Shown: positions 43,375 through 54,664 of the stretch, piece after piece
Position numbering within the stretch: position 1 is the stretch's first letter
Layout of the letters: each line of letters begins with the position of its first letter
NCBI GenBank assembly: GCA_030789695.1
Contig: CM061132.1
Location: forward strand, 28,925,858 to 28,989,857
Origin: Scilla litardierei
Lineage: Eukaryota; Streptophyta; Magnoliopsida; Asparagales; Asparagaceae
Direction of reading: 5' to 3'
DNA: 64,000 nucleotides
Notes under the pieces: generated by a model
Seen by the model: the letters and a program-made list of their open reading frames with translations, nothing else
What the model was told of the DNA's origin: nothing
Databases searched by the model: none
Made by a program: the position numbers and the translations under genes

Positions 43375-43979
43375 TGAAGGATCCTGTCCAAAACAGAGTT
43401 AGGATCGATAATTAAAGTGGAGACTTACGCTAGCGTATGTGGAGCGGTAGTCTCGGAACTTTGCCTTCGGATTCGCCACGACGGATCGAGTCTTCTCACA
43501 AACGGAGTAAGGCTACTAATCCACAATCTAAATCTCTATTTTAGATTAAGAACTTGGATGGAGGGAGAGGAAATATTTCTGCAGAGCTTCGCTATGAAGA
43601 AGATGCATGCATGAATTTCATGCAAATGGTGTAAGAAATGGCTTACCCTTGGGTCTTATTTATAGCCCCCAAGGTAGTTATTTTAGGGTAAGTTGTTCCT
43701 TTGGAACAACTTAATTAAGGTGTACCATGATACATGGCACATTATAAGCTTAAGTTGTACCATATGCATGGTACAACATAAGCTTAAGATATTCCCCCTT
43801 TATTAGCCATATGTCGCATGCACTTATGCATATGTAATGCGACTTTCCCACTCATACAGAGATCCTCTCCGCAAGGGAACAGATTCCCTTTGCACACGAC
43901 TTCGTGTGCGCGACGTTCGAGGTCCGTATTCCCTCGTACATCCCCCACAAGGGTGTACAAACGTCTTCCATATCCAACA
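43375..43979 (-). repeat. 3' LTR of the nested copia (605 bp)
   Basis: In minus sense TGTTGGATATGG to GGATCCTTCA. A TATA box CTATAAATAAG lies at about 43,654-43,664. The adjoining GTGAGTGGGAGA (minus sense, 43,980-43,991) is the polypurine tract. Confidence 0.95.
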
Positions 43980-45030
43980 TCTCCCACTCACACTTGAGGG
44001 GATTGTAAGAGAACGTCTTTCCCTTAGTTCTTTCATCTATCTTACCGAGAAATAGACCGTGCGACCGTCATGCGCGTAGAGTCTGTTGTTGTGCACTTGT
44101 TAGAGATACACAACGACCTCGAAGGTGCAAAGTTGAGTAGTTCAACGCATGCTTTACCCTAGATTATTTCTTCACATTTTCTTGTACTTTATATTCAACA
44201 ATTGAATCCCATCTGGATTACAATTGGCTGGCCAGCTTTGAATCACTAAAGTCCAAATGCGAATATGAAATCAATCTTCCTCTTCTTGCGAACCTTCTGA
44301 TCTTGACTTGATTCGCTTTTCTAACGTGCCCCGCCGAGCCGAATTACCATAGCCCATTAGTAACACGCTAAGATAGCGATCATCTCGTCAAATCTAAAGG
44401 AACCAATTGGAGTCCTTGAGGGTAAGAGTTAAGACCCGTATGGCCTTTGAGTCTCACATAATAGCAAACACTATTGCTACTAACTCAGTGGTCGAAATGC
44501 ATACGTGGTATGAACACGTATTACAACATCACTCCTTTCCCAGGGAGAGTATGTCTTAATGATGTTGTACGGATGAAAGATCAGACACCACAGTGTCTAT
44601 CTTTTTGAGTCCCCTTACTACTCGTGAAATATTCACGGACTCTCATCCTGCATAAGACAGATAGGATTTAAAAAATCCAATGAGATCTTTATATCCTTGT
44701 GATACAGATCTCAGATCTTTTGTAAGCATCCGTATGATGCAGATCTTTTATTCGACTATCTTGTTTAAGTCATGACTCTAAATCATTTGTCTAATGATTT
44801 TGACTTTAAACTAGTCTCATCTCTATCTTATCCATCTGATAAGATAAGGCGGTTGCTCATGTGAGAGAGCCAACCTTAATCTGTCCGACATACACACAAT
44901 AAAATAGCTGAGACTAAAACACAAATGTTTAAATCATTTGTAAGAAACTTGTATGCAATATATAAAAGAACTTCTTTCTTTTATTAAACTTTGATCTTCT
45001 ATAGACATGGGAAATATTACATGATACAGC
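43980..45030 (-). other. Polypurine tract and non-coding 3' region of the nested copia
   Basis: About 1 kb between the Pol stop and the 3' LTR. No gene is visible. Confidence 0.7.
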
Positions 45031-48000
45031 TCAGCACCTACGCATTCCCATAGATGATAAGTGTTTAAAAAACACATCTCTGGGGATCGCCTTAGTAAGG
45101 GGATCCGCTATCATCTCATGCGTGGATATGTATCCTATGTCTACTTCCTTCCGTTTGTCATAATCCTTCGCAAACTTGAATCGAATGTCAATGTGTTTGG
45201 TCTTACAATGAAATTTAGGATCTTTGACATAGGCAATCGAAGCTTGACTATCACTGTATATAGGAACAGTGCTCGAGTCAGAGGCATTCATCAGCCTGTC
45301 TAAGAATTTCCTAAGCCAAACAGCTTCTTGGACCGCCATGCTGAATGCTACGAATTCGGCTTCCATGGTTGATAAGGCGATGCAGGTTTGCTTCTTGCTG
45401 CTCCAGGATATTGCACCATTCCCGAGCAAGTAAACAAAGCCTGAGGTAGATCTACGCTCGTCGAGATCACCCGCCCAATCAGCATCGGTATAGCCTTCGA
45501 GTCTCAAGGTATTGCCTTGATAGCATAACGCATAGTCCGCAGTCCCTTTGAGGTACCTTAATATCCTCTTCACCGCTTTCCAGTGTGCCTGTCCTGGGTT
45601 GGATTGGTAACGGCTTACCATACCAACACCATAGCAAATGTCTGGTCTAGTACACATCATAGCGTACATCAGACTCCCGACAGCACTGGAGTATGGAACT
45701 TTTTCCATAGCTTTCCTTTCTTTTGGATCTTTGGGACACATTTCCAAACATAGACCCTCGCCTTTGCTTATTGGAGTATCAATTGGCTTGCAGTCCTGCA
45801 TATTAAACCGTTCCAAAACTTTCTTTATATATGTCTCTTGAGAGAGAGAAAGAAGTTTCTTGGAACGATTCCTTGAGATCTTAACCCCAAGGATATATGC
45901 AGCTTCACCCATGTCTTTCATCTCAAAGACGGATGAAAGCAAGCTTTGATATCCACGACAAGACGCTTATCATTTCCGGCTATAAGTATGTCATCTACAT
46001 AAAGAGACATAATTACATACTTGTTTTTAATCCTCTTAATATATACGCAGTTGTCTTCGTCGAGCATGGAGAATCCATACGACAAAACAACTTCTTGAAA
46101 GCGCATATACCACTGCCTTGAGGATTGTTTAAGACCATATATGGATTTACGAAGTTTACAAACCTTATGTTTGTTTTCTTCTTGTACGAACCCGTTTGGT
46201 TGTTCCATGTAGATCTCCTCATCTAGTTCTCCGTTAAGAAAGGCAGTCTTTACATCCATCTGATGTAATTCAAGGTCCAAACAAGCCACCATTGCCAGAA
46301 TTAAGCGAATCGAGGTAAAACGCACGACAGGAGAGAAAGTCTCTTCGTAGTCTATTCCTTCCTGTTGCGTGAAACCTTTCGCAACAAGGCGAGCTTTATA
46401 TTTCTCGATAGAGCCATCAGCCTTATGCTTGATTTTGAGAACCCACTTGTTCCCAATGGCTCTACGTCCCTTAGGTAAATCAACCAAGTCCCAGACTTGG
46501 TTTGTTTTCATGTATTGAAGTTCTTCTTCCATTGCCGCTATCCATTTATGTTTAGCAGGGCAAGTGACGGCCTGTTTGAAATTTGCAGGTTCGTCATCAT
46601 CTTGTAGTAATGTCATGAATGTTTGAGGAAATTCATCCTCAAATCTCAGAGGTGTTAGCCTCGTTCGATTACTACGTCTTGTTTGAGTTTGATCACTCCC
46701 ACTTGGAATGACATCACTCCCACTTGGAATAATATCACTCCCACTCGGAATAGGATTGGTATCGTTTGTATCATCCATTGGTGAAGTTTGAAACGTATTT
46801 TCTTCTTCACCAAGAATTCTCCCACTCGAACGTTCCGATCTATCTTGATCCCAAGTCTCAAACAAGGATAAGTCTTGACTTATCTCACCCTGTCTTGGAA
46901 ACTCATTTTCCAAGAAGACAACATCCCTCGATTCGAATTCTATAAGACCCCCATTGTCCTCTTGACCGACGAAAACATACCCTTTGGAGTTTTCAGCGTA
47001 TCGGATGAAGATACACTTCCTCCCACGTGGCCCAAGTTTGCCATATTTGTGAGATGGTAAATGTGCGTAAGAGGCACAACCCCAAGGTTTTAGAATGTTT
47101 AAGTCTGGAGTTCTATTGTTCCACAACTCATAAGGAGTAGAACTTACCGACTTCGAGGGTAAACGGTTTAAGATGAATGCTGCCGTCAATAATGCGTCAC
47201 CCCAAAAGGTGATAGGCAAATTTGCCTGAGACATCATTGATCGGACCATTTCCATCAATGTCCTATTTCTTCTTTCCGCAACACCGTTTTGTTGTGGAGT
47301 GTAAGGCATAGTTACCTGATGTACTATGCCGTTTTCATCACAAAGTTCCTTAAAATTTATTGATTGATATTCACCACCCCTATCGGTTCGCAAAACCTTA
47401 ATCTTGCGATCTAATTGATTCTCCACTAAACTCATATAGTTTTTAAAGCAAGCCAAAGCTTCACTTTTGTGGGATATCAAATAGATATGTCCGAAACGGG
47501 TGAAGTCATCAATGAATGTGATGAAATAGGACTTCCCGCGTCTTGTCTTAACATTCATTGGACCGCAAATATCCGAATGGATAAGCTGTAATGGAACTTC
47601 GGCCCTTGTGCCAGTTCCAAACGGCTTGCGACAAGTTTTCCCTACAAGACAATGTTCGCAAGTTTACATTTCAACTTTTGAAACATTAGATAGCAAGCCA
47701 CTTTTGGCAAGTCTATCCATTCTAGTTGGTCCAATATGACCAAGTCTTGCATGCCAACAAATGATCTCAGACTCAGAGTTAGAAACATTTGTTAAATGGA
47801 AACTTTCATTAATGGAAGAAGAATCATCATACATTGTATTTAAAACAATTAATCCATTACAAACATTACCAGAACCAATCAAAGAATTATTACAAACAAG
47901 GTCAACATATTGTTTATAGAACCTCCACTCATAATCTAAAGACATTAACATGACCACGGAAACGATATTCCTTCTAATATCTGGAGCAAAGAGGACGTCG

Positions 48001-48240
48001 TGCAATAATAATGTCCGGCCGTTGTCGAGAACTAGCTTACATGTTCCGACGCCTTTGACTTCAACACGAGTGTTGTTGCCGACGTATATCCACTTTGTTC
48101 CTTGAGTTATCCTTCGATACTCTACGAAGAACCTTCTGTCCTACGCAACGTGGTCTGTGGCCCCTGAATCAATCAACCAAAAATAGTTAGATTCAGCAAG
48201 AAACATGGAACTAGAAACACATATGTAACTAGTCCTACAA
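45031..48240 (-). pseudogene. pol: Nested copia Pol (protease, integrase, RT, RNase H), nearly complete
   Basis: Protease: FWLIDSGATDHVA near 48,141-48,185, intact D-S-G, then an in-frame TAG (48,141-48,143). Pre-integrase: CWHARLGHIGPTRMDRLAKS near 47,700; an in-frame TAA follows at 47,664-47,666. Integrase: HSDICGPM, FIDDFTRFGHIYL, VLRTDRGGEYQS and PQQNGVAERRNRTLMEMVRS, so D, D and E are present. RT: FLNGELDEEIYMEQP and YVDDILIAGND, intact. One base is missing near 45,942, where the frame shifts into DMGEAAYILGVKISRNRSKK. RNase H: ALSTMEAEFVAFSMAVQEAV, SQASIAYV and KTKHIDIRFKFAKDY, ending at 45,031. All catalytic motifs are intact, so only four small lesions disable it. Confidence 0.92.
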
Positions 48241-49101
48241 GTTACCTTATCACTTCCATCCGTACATGTACGGGCGAAGTGACCGTACTTGTTGCACTTA
48301 AAGCACTTGATCTTCTTCAAGTTTTTCTTCTTTGAGTGCACATTCTTTTGCCACTTTTTGTTCTTTGTCTTCTTTGAGGTCTCCGGTTCTTGCTTACGTT
48401 CGTTCACAAACCTTAAGCGTTTATTCTTCCGCTTATTTCCTCCATGTGAGGAACTAGCGGCCACGTGCACTTCTGCACTTGGTTTTGCGGCTTGAATCCG
48501 CTCTTCCTCGAGTTCGAGGTGTTTCGATACATCGATTAAAGTTTTAATGCACTCATTATGAGTGAGATGCATTTTCATGTTTATCCCAGCTATCTGGGAG
48601 TGAACGAATGACTGCTTGGATTTGCTGTTCGTCAGACAGCGTGACTCCCGCATCCTTTAATTCAGATATAAGATTCGCCATGTGGCGCAGATGCTTTTTC
48701 ATAGAATGATCTCGCCGCATCTTGTACGAATCAAATTGAATATTCAAGGAGCGGAGTTTGGTAACCGAAGTTCCACCAAACTTTATCTCTAGCTCAGACC
48801 ATATGTCTTTGGCTAGATCGAATTCCCGAAATAGACGCATTATGTCATTGTCCATTGCGGACAGTAACGTAATACGTGCTATTTTGTTCTTTCGAGTCCA
48901 AGTGTCATAAGCTTCCCGGTCCCTCTTGTGTTGGGCCGTATTGCCCAACTCAGGTTCTACCATTATGTTTTGGAGTGTTTCGAGCACATCTTGCTCCTCC
49001 AAAACATATTGGATTTTAATTGACCAAAGTTTATAATTGTCGCCGTTGAGCTTTTCACCTTTGTTAAGCTCTGCGACAATATTCTTAGAAGCGGTAGACA
49101 T
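48240..49101 (-). pseudogene. gag: Nested copia Gag with one frameshift
   Basis: Starts at the ATG at 49,101 (MSTASKNIVAELNKGEKLNG), the first Met in the Gag homology region; an upstream open extension lacks similarity. The Gag core has LWSIKIQYVLEEQDVLETL and RDREAYDTWTRKNKIARITL. One extra base in the T run at 48,580-48,582 (A run in sense) shifts the frame. It then continues HLTHNECIKTLIDVSKHLEL, a Lys-rich segment and the zinc knuckle CFKCNKYGHFARTC near 48,255-48,300, and runs into protease. The frameshift is a homopolymer change and could be a sequencing error. Confidence 0.9.
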
Positions 49102-49561
49102 ATTCGATTCAAAAAACTGCAAAGAAAATGAAAAAAACACGATCAAAATTCAATGCATAAAGTTTCGATTCTTTAAACACTTGATAAGTTCCTTGGATGC
49201 GTTGAAATGTTACTCTAGAATCGAGAAGTTCACTACGTTCCCAACTACCATCTAGAAGTAACTTTCAAAGTATCCCTCTTACTTATCTTAAGTAAAAAGA
49301 AATCAGAAATAATACCCGTATGGTATTAGCAGCGGAAAATTACTTTGAAAAACATATTTTTCAAAATAGAATAGGTGAGAATTAGCGCAAAGAATTTTAA
49401 CGCAACAATTGCCAAGCCACGAGACCTGTTCTACACACCCATGGGTTAGATAACCATGGCCGGATCGTGGTAGGACTTGGAATTCTAAATTGCGCTGTCC
49501 CGATTTAAGGACGGGACATAACCTATTTGAAAAACATCTTTTTCCAAAAATTTGAAAGCAC

Positions 49562-49695
49562 GTTGGCTAATCTCCGTAGAGTAGAACACAACGTCACAAG
49601 TACATTGGCTAATCTCCGTAGAGTAGAGCACAATGACATGGCTAATCTCGCATGAAGTAGAGCACTATGGCTAATCTTCAAGGAGTAGAGCCCAA
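49562..49695. repeat. Four diverged units of GGCTAATCTCCGTAGAGTAG
   Basis: Units begin near 49,564, 49,606, 49,639 and 49,669 and decay progressively. Each includes GGCTAATCT and AGTAGA(A/G)C. Confidence 0.8.
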
Positions 49696-49911
49696 AAAAC
49701 TTCATTAAAACGTTAGTCCCGTATGAACTAGTCAGCACTGTGGTTAGCCCCATATGGGCTAATCGACACATTCGAGTTTGGCCAATGCCTTTTGTCACCC
49801 CGTATGGGTCAGTAGGCAAGTTTGCAGTCGATTCAGACCTTCTGCCAGATTGGTCGACCAAAAACACAAAATTGGTCGACCAATTTTCGAAAGCAACTTC
49901 TTCCCAGCCAG

Positions 49912-50504
49912 GGCCTCTGCCCTGGCCGGGGCTTGGCCAAGGGCCGGCCAGGGCCTCTGCCCTGGCCGGCCAGGGCCTCTGCCCTGGCCGGCCAGAGGGC
50001 CCTGGCCCCCTTGGCCAGGGCCGGCCGGCCAGGCCACTGGCCGGGGCCAGGGCTCCTGCCCTGGCCTCGGCCAGGCCCTGGCATGAGGCCAGGGCGCTGC
50101 CCTGGCCTCTGCCAGGCCCTGGCCTGAGGCCAGGGCGCTGCCCTGGCCGCTGGCCGGGGCCAGGGCTCCTGCCCTGGCCTCGGCCAGGCCCTGGCCTCTG
50201 CCAGGGCCGGTAGGCCGCTGGCCGGGGCCAGGGCTCCTGCCCTGGCCTCGGCCAGGCCCTGGCCTGAGGCCAGGGCGCCGGCCCTGGCCACTGCCAGGGC
50301 CGGCAGGCCGGCCAAGGGCCGGCCCTGGCCACTGCCAGGGCCGGCCTGGCCGGCAGGTCTTGGCCAAGGCCGGCCACTGCCGGCCTGGCCTTGGCCGGCC
50401 ACTGCCGGCCTGGCCATGGCCGGCCATGGCTTGGCCATGGCCGGTCATGGCCAAGGCCATTCGGCGTTGGCCGGCCATGGCCCCTTTGGCCATGGCCGGC
50501 CACC
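49912..50504. repeat. GGCC/CCTGGCC array, about 0.6 kb of extreme GC content
   Basis: Nearly all sequence is made of GGCC, GGCCAGGGC, CCTGGCC and short spacers. A larger unit with CCGGGGCCAGGGCTCCTGCC recurs at about 50,043, 50,155 and 50,222. Because GGCC and CCAGG/CCTGG are self-complementary words, both strands can form dense hairpins. It sits in the transcribed leader, so the genomic RNA would be highly structured. Confidence 0.9.
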
Positions 50505-50690
50505 CCTTTTAAATGGGGTTGCCGCACTCATTCCTCCCCCTTGATGGGGTGGTCGCCGGTGGTTATTGGCCGTAGCCAACCCCCTCCGCATGGGGAGAGG
50601 GGGTGCATGGCCTTCATAGCCCATTTGGCCATGGTGCACATGCACCAAATTTTCCTCTTACCCGATGGAAATAACTTCCATCATCTTCCT

Positions 50691-50728
50691 CGATGAAGCA
50701 CCCGTTCGTCGATGAAGCACCCGTTCGT
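50691..50728. repeat. Two tandem copies of a 19-bp unit
   Basis: CGATGAAGCACCCGTTCGT occurs twice without spacer. Confidence 0.9.
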
Positions 50729-50800
50729 CGAGAAATTAGTTATTTCCTAATGGCCGTGTGCCAAAAATGAATAACGTACTACGTGAACGGTCGGTTCTTC

Positions 50801-50918
50801 CCGTCACGGAGAGTTCCTACCATATCCGTAATGATAGGAGACCCTAACGTGAAAAGAACAACCGCTGCGTTCTCTCCGTCACGAAGCGTTCCTACTATAT
50901 CCGTAATAGTAGGAGACC
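50801..50918. repeat. 75-bp-period duplication in the leader
   Basis: Segments 50,801-50,843 and 50,876-50,918 share CCGTCACG-AG-GTTCCTAC, ATATCCGTAAT and TAGGAGACCC. Each contains a short inverted repeat (CCTACTAT and ATAGTAGG). Confidence 0.8.
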
Positions 50919-50990
50919 CATTCGTGAAAAAGACAACGACTCGTTCATAGTTTCGACGGGGTGGTGGTTTGACCGGGGCGAACCCTTATG

Positions 50991-51002
50991 GCTCCGATAC
51001 CA
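50991..51002 (-). other. Primer-binding site of the nested copia
   Basis: In minus sense TGGTATCGGAGC, one mismatch from the tRNA-iMet complement, one base from the LTR. Confidence 0.85.
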
Positions 51003-51003
51003 A

Positions 51004-51608
51004 TGAAGGATCCTGTCCAAAACAGAGTTAGGATCGATAATTAAAGTGGAGACTTACGCTAGCGTATGTGGAGCGGTAGTCTCGGAACTTTGCCTTCGGA
51101 TTCGCCACGACGGATCGAGTCTTCTCACGAACGGAGTAAGGCTACTAATCCACAATCTAAATCTCTATTTTAGATTAAGAACTTGGATGGAGGGAGAGGA
51201 AATATTTCTGCAGAGCTTCGCTATGAAGAAGATGCATGCATGAATTTCATGCAAATGGTGTAAGAAATGGCTTACCCTTGGGTCTTATTTATAGCCCCCA
51301 AGGTAGTTATTTTAGGGTAAGTTGTTCCTTTGGAACAACTTAATTAAGGTGTACCATGATACATGGCACATTATAAGCTTAAGTTGTACCATATGCATGG
51401 TACAACACAAGCTTAAGATATTCTCCCTTTATTAGCCATATGTCGCATGCACTTATGCATATGTAATGCGACTTTCCCACTCATACAGAGATCCTCTCCG
51501 CAAGGGAACAGATTCCCTTTGCACACGACTTCGTGTGCGCGACGTTCGAGGTCCGTATTCCCTCGTACATCCCCCACAAGGGTGTACAAACGTCTTCCAT
51601 ATCCAACA
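51004..51608 (-). repeat. 5' LTR of the nested copia
   Basis: 605 bp, about 99.5% identical to 43,375-43,979, followed by the GGCAA duplication (51,609-51,613). The TATA box CTATAAATAAG is conserved at 51,284-51,294. Confidence 0.95.
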
Positions 51609-51613
51609 GGCAA
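51609..51613. repeat. Target-site duplication, right copy (GGCAA)
   Basis: Exact repeat of 43,370-43,374. Confidence 0.92.
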
Positions 51614-52030
51614 CCCCCCCCTCTTCAGGCGGGGGGGGGGGGGGGGTCTATAAGCGCCCCCTTCAGGCAGGGGGGGTTCGATCATCGTGGAGCCCCCTTC
51701 GCTTCAGGTGGGGGGTTCGATCACGGCGGCGCCCCCCTCCGCTTCAGGCAGGGGGGTCGATCACGACGGCGCTCCCCTCTGCTTCAGTCGGGGGGGTTCA
51801 ATTACGGCAGCGCCCCCTCTGCTACAGGCGGGGGGTTCGATCGAGGCAACGCCTCCTTGCTACTAGTGGGGGGTTGGATTCGGGCGGCGCCCCCTCGCTT
51901 CAGGCGGGGGGTGGATTCGGGCGGCGCCCCCTCGCTTCTGGCGGGGGGTGGATTCGGGCGGTGCCAGCCCCGCCGTATAGGCTGGGGGTTGGGAACGGCG
52001 CCCCCTCTCATGCTGTGAGCGATAGGGGGG
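51614..52030. repeat. G-run tandem array in the outer copia leader
   Basis: About nine units of roughly 40-48 bp, each with GCTTCAGGCGGGGGG, TTCGATCACGGCGGCG and a C run. It begins with a 16-base G homopolymer (about 51,631-51,646). The multiple G runs could form G-quadruplexes. The array is cut from its other part (43,306-43,374) by the nested copia. The Gly/Arg-rich open frames across it are not genes. Confidence 0.85.
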
Positions 52031-52374
52031 TAGGAATGGTTTTTATGTAAGTTCAGATTAAAATCACGATAAAACATGATTTTTAGATGATAAACATCGT
52101 CAATATATGTATCAACCCCTATTTCTACTCCGATCTTGCGAGATCCATGGAGAAAACAATCATGCGTATGATAAAAATTAGATTTTTAGCGAGAAATACC
52201 TCTAGATCCGTCCTCTGGATCTAGCGACGGTTGAACGAAGCCTACGCATGGATGACGACGTCCGTTTGAGGTAGATGACGTCGCGCGCGTGGATCTCCCG
52301 CCTTTCCTTTGCTTTCGCAACGATCGAAATTTGTGTGGAATTTCTATTTAAAGGCTCGGGCTGATAACGAGTTA
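52031..52374 (-). other. Outer copia leader, PBS-proximal part
   Basis: Non-coding. A decayed PBS lies at about 52,354-52,372: in minus sense TCGTTATCAGCCCGAGCC resembles the common copia form with ATCAGAGCCCGAGCC. Confidence 0.55.
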
Positions 52375-52516
52375 TGAATCATCATCTAGGAGAGGAACCC
52401 CCAGCTCTTTATTTATAGCAGTTGAAGGAGCGTACAAAGATAAGATGCAATAGATACGATCTTATCTATAAGATAAGCTGTGATCCTAACCAACTAAGTA
52501 ATATCCTTTCATAACA
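52375..52516 (-). repeat. 5' LTR of the outer copia
   Basis: In minus sense TGTTATGAAAGG to GATGATTCA. It aligns with 37,178-37,373 except for the 50-bp duplication there. CTATAAATAAAG lies at 52,407-52,418. At about 142 bp it is short for a copia LTR. Confidence 0.65.
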
Positions 52517-54664
52517 ATTGTATTATTTTTCGAAGCACCCAAAAAATATTTGTACATTTAAAGAGAGAATATGCTGAGTACGACAAGCCGACCAGGACAA
52601 ATTTTCTGGTAGAGTGGTGGCCATGGTTTGACCACCTTATCATGGGATGGATGGAGGACTGGGATGGGCACTTTTTGGGGGGCTGATGTGGGTGGTTTTG
52701 GCTCTGGGTTTAATGTTGGTGCCTAAGGATGGGGTTGAGTTAATGGGTTTGATTGGAATGCCCAAAGAAAAACTCTCAAGGCATCACTATTTACATGTTT
52801 ACTATTGCCTTTTCATGAACCCAATGAGCACCCACAAAACCTCCATCTTCTCTGTATTCACGAGTGTGCCATTGGTCTTTTTCATCTTTGCTCAACACAC
52901 ATTTTTGCACTTTAACCACTGTCCCCCCTTTACCCCCGAACGATACACACACCCCACACCTCCATCCCCTTTTCAGCTCCGTGCAGGTCCCACATCATGT
53001 GTGTGGGTTTTTTTGGTCCACAGACACTATGTGCACGAGTTATGTCATGGCCAGTTTTGCCCTATACGGCAACTGACACGTGTAGTCCTCTATACATGAG
53101 TAGATAGAGTGTACAGAGTTGATAAGATGTGATATGGACGTTTATGTGGATAGTGGTAGTCGTGTAATTATGTGGAAGGTGTGGGGGCATTTTGGTCATT
53201 TGGCGGTACGTGGTGGATGTGTGCGTAAAGTAATGGCATATTTGTAATTTCTGAGAAGTGGGTTAGTGTAAGAGGGGCTAGTGTGAAAAGGGATTGAGTT
53301 ACTATCATGCTTGTAAATATTTAGAAATGTGAGGGGCAAAATGGTCATTTTGACTAAATGAGAGGGGTGTGTGTATAGTAAATGAGTGTGTGCATAAAGT
53401 AATGGCAAAATTGTAATTACCTATAATTTGAGGGGTGTCTTTGTCATTGTCCTCATGGAATATTCCATTGAAATATTCCATTCTTGGAAGAGAAGAAAAA
53501 GATAAGAAGAGAGAAGAAAAGAAAAGAGAGATATAGAGAACTCTCTCTCACTCCCTCATTTTCTTCTCATTTCCTCTCTCCCCTTCTTCCCTTTCCCCTC
53601 CATGAGCTGACCACCCTCCCTACTCCATGGCTGAAATTCCTTCTGCCAAATTTTAATAAAAATAAAGAAAAGAAAAGAAGAAGAAGAAGAAGATGATGAT
53701 GATGATGAAGGTGGAGATAAAGAGAAGAGATCTAGGGTTCTTCTTGGAGGTGCAAACTTAAGGATGGTAGGATGGAGTTGGAGCTTTAGGAAAAGATGGG
53801 AAAATGAGGAGAGCTTCCATCTTGAGGTATTAATCCCTTCCATACTGGCTTATTATGCTAATCCATGTCAAATCAATTTAGTTTCATGCAAACACCATGG
53901 CTGATTTTGTAGACAGATTCTGTTGATTGTTCATTTGGCTATATCTCTTAATTTAGACTTGCATAAATTCCCGAAAAAATTATACACTTGTAGATCTTGA
54001 AATTCTACTCTAGAATCATATAAAATTTGATATATATTCAGTTCAGTAATTAGGGGTAAAAATTCTATCCTTACAACATGTCTGATTTTCATCCAGTCTT
54101 AACACAGTTTGGTGAAACAGAGCTCAGTCCTTGCACACTCCGTAAAATTGGTGTTCTTGGTCTCGTTGTAAAGATAACAACATGTTCTACAACTTTCATC
54201 GAGTCCATATTTCTGAGATTCTAACTGCAACATGACTTAAATTAGCAATTATTACAGCTATTAGAATCTGTCTGAAAATTAGTTTTGACAGGTCTCACCA
54301 AACAATTCCACATAAATCACATATTACATATTTATGCATGAAATTTTATATGTGAATCCAGCACTACCATATCTACAACTTTTATTTATTGAGTTTTGTC
54401 AAATTCACAAAGGAAATATATGATATCTGCCTGTGTTTATGGCCGTCAACATTTCTCCAGCAAGCTGAGTTGTTTACGTAGTGTTTTGAAGTATATATGG
54501 ATGTTAATCTTGCTCCCATTATCTCTAATTATTGTTATTACTTGAAAGGTAGCTTAGTTAGTTGTTTATGTTGCATGCCAAGTGTTTGTGAAAATGCCTC
54601 AAAGAAACAAAAGTTGAGAAACATGAGAAATGTGCTCCCAGGAACCATGTTATGGATTTTTGAT
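52517..54664. other. Unresolved sequence with GA/CT-rich leader-like patch
   Basis: No protein is recognised. 52,860-53,460 is GT-rich with repeated phrases such as AAAATGGTCATTTTG and GTAATGGCA. 53,480-53,860 is GA- and CT-rich, with (GAA)n(GAT)n at 53,675-53,709. The passage resembles the LTR/leader style of some plant gypsy elements, but I found no partner copy in the window. It could be a solo LTR or host sequence. Confidence 0.3.

Larger units (their letters stand above)
49102..50990 (-). other. Repeat-rich 5' leader of the nested copia
   Basis: About 1.9 kb between Gag and the PBS, unusually long for a copia. It contains, from Gag outward, a four-unit repeat, the GGCC array and two tandem duplications, each listed separately. 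The long open frames across the GGCC array are low-complexity products, not genes. Confidence 0.75.
43375..51608 (-). mobile_element. Young, nearly complete copia nested in the outer copia leader
   Basis: 8,234 bp with 605-bp LTRs, PBS, a 1.9-kb repeat-rich leader, Gag, protease, integrase, RT, RNase H and polypurine tract, bounded by GGCAA duplications. I see about three differences between the LTRs (0.5%), so insertion is recent. Breaks are few: a one-base frameshift in Gag, two in-frame stops and a one-base frameshift in Pol. Confidence 0.93.
37178..52516 (-). mobile_element. Decayed copia with GC-rich leader, host of a nested copia
   Basis: Short LTRs (37,178-37,373 and 52,375-52,516) flank, in minus orientation, a leader, Gag (from 42,201), protease, integrase, RT and RNase H. 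A second copia (43,375-51,608) sits in the leader. Every coding part has stops or frameshifts. The 5-mers at the outer edges (TATTA and ATTGT) do not match, so no target duplication can be claimed. Confidence 0.78.

Noticed and set aside
49523..50527. Open frames of up to 334 codons on both strands across the GGCC array
   Set aside because: Composition is only Pro, Gly, Ala, Trp and Arg dictated by GGCC/CCTGG words; several frames on both strands are open at once, as expected from stop-free GC repeats.
51466..52050. 194-codon Gly/Arg-rich frame on the plus strand
   Set aside because: It starts inside the nested copia LTR and runs through the G-run array; translation of a repeat, not a gene.
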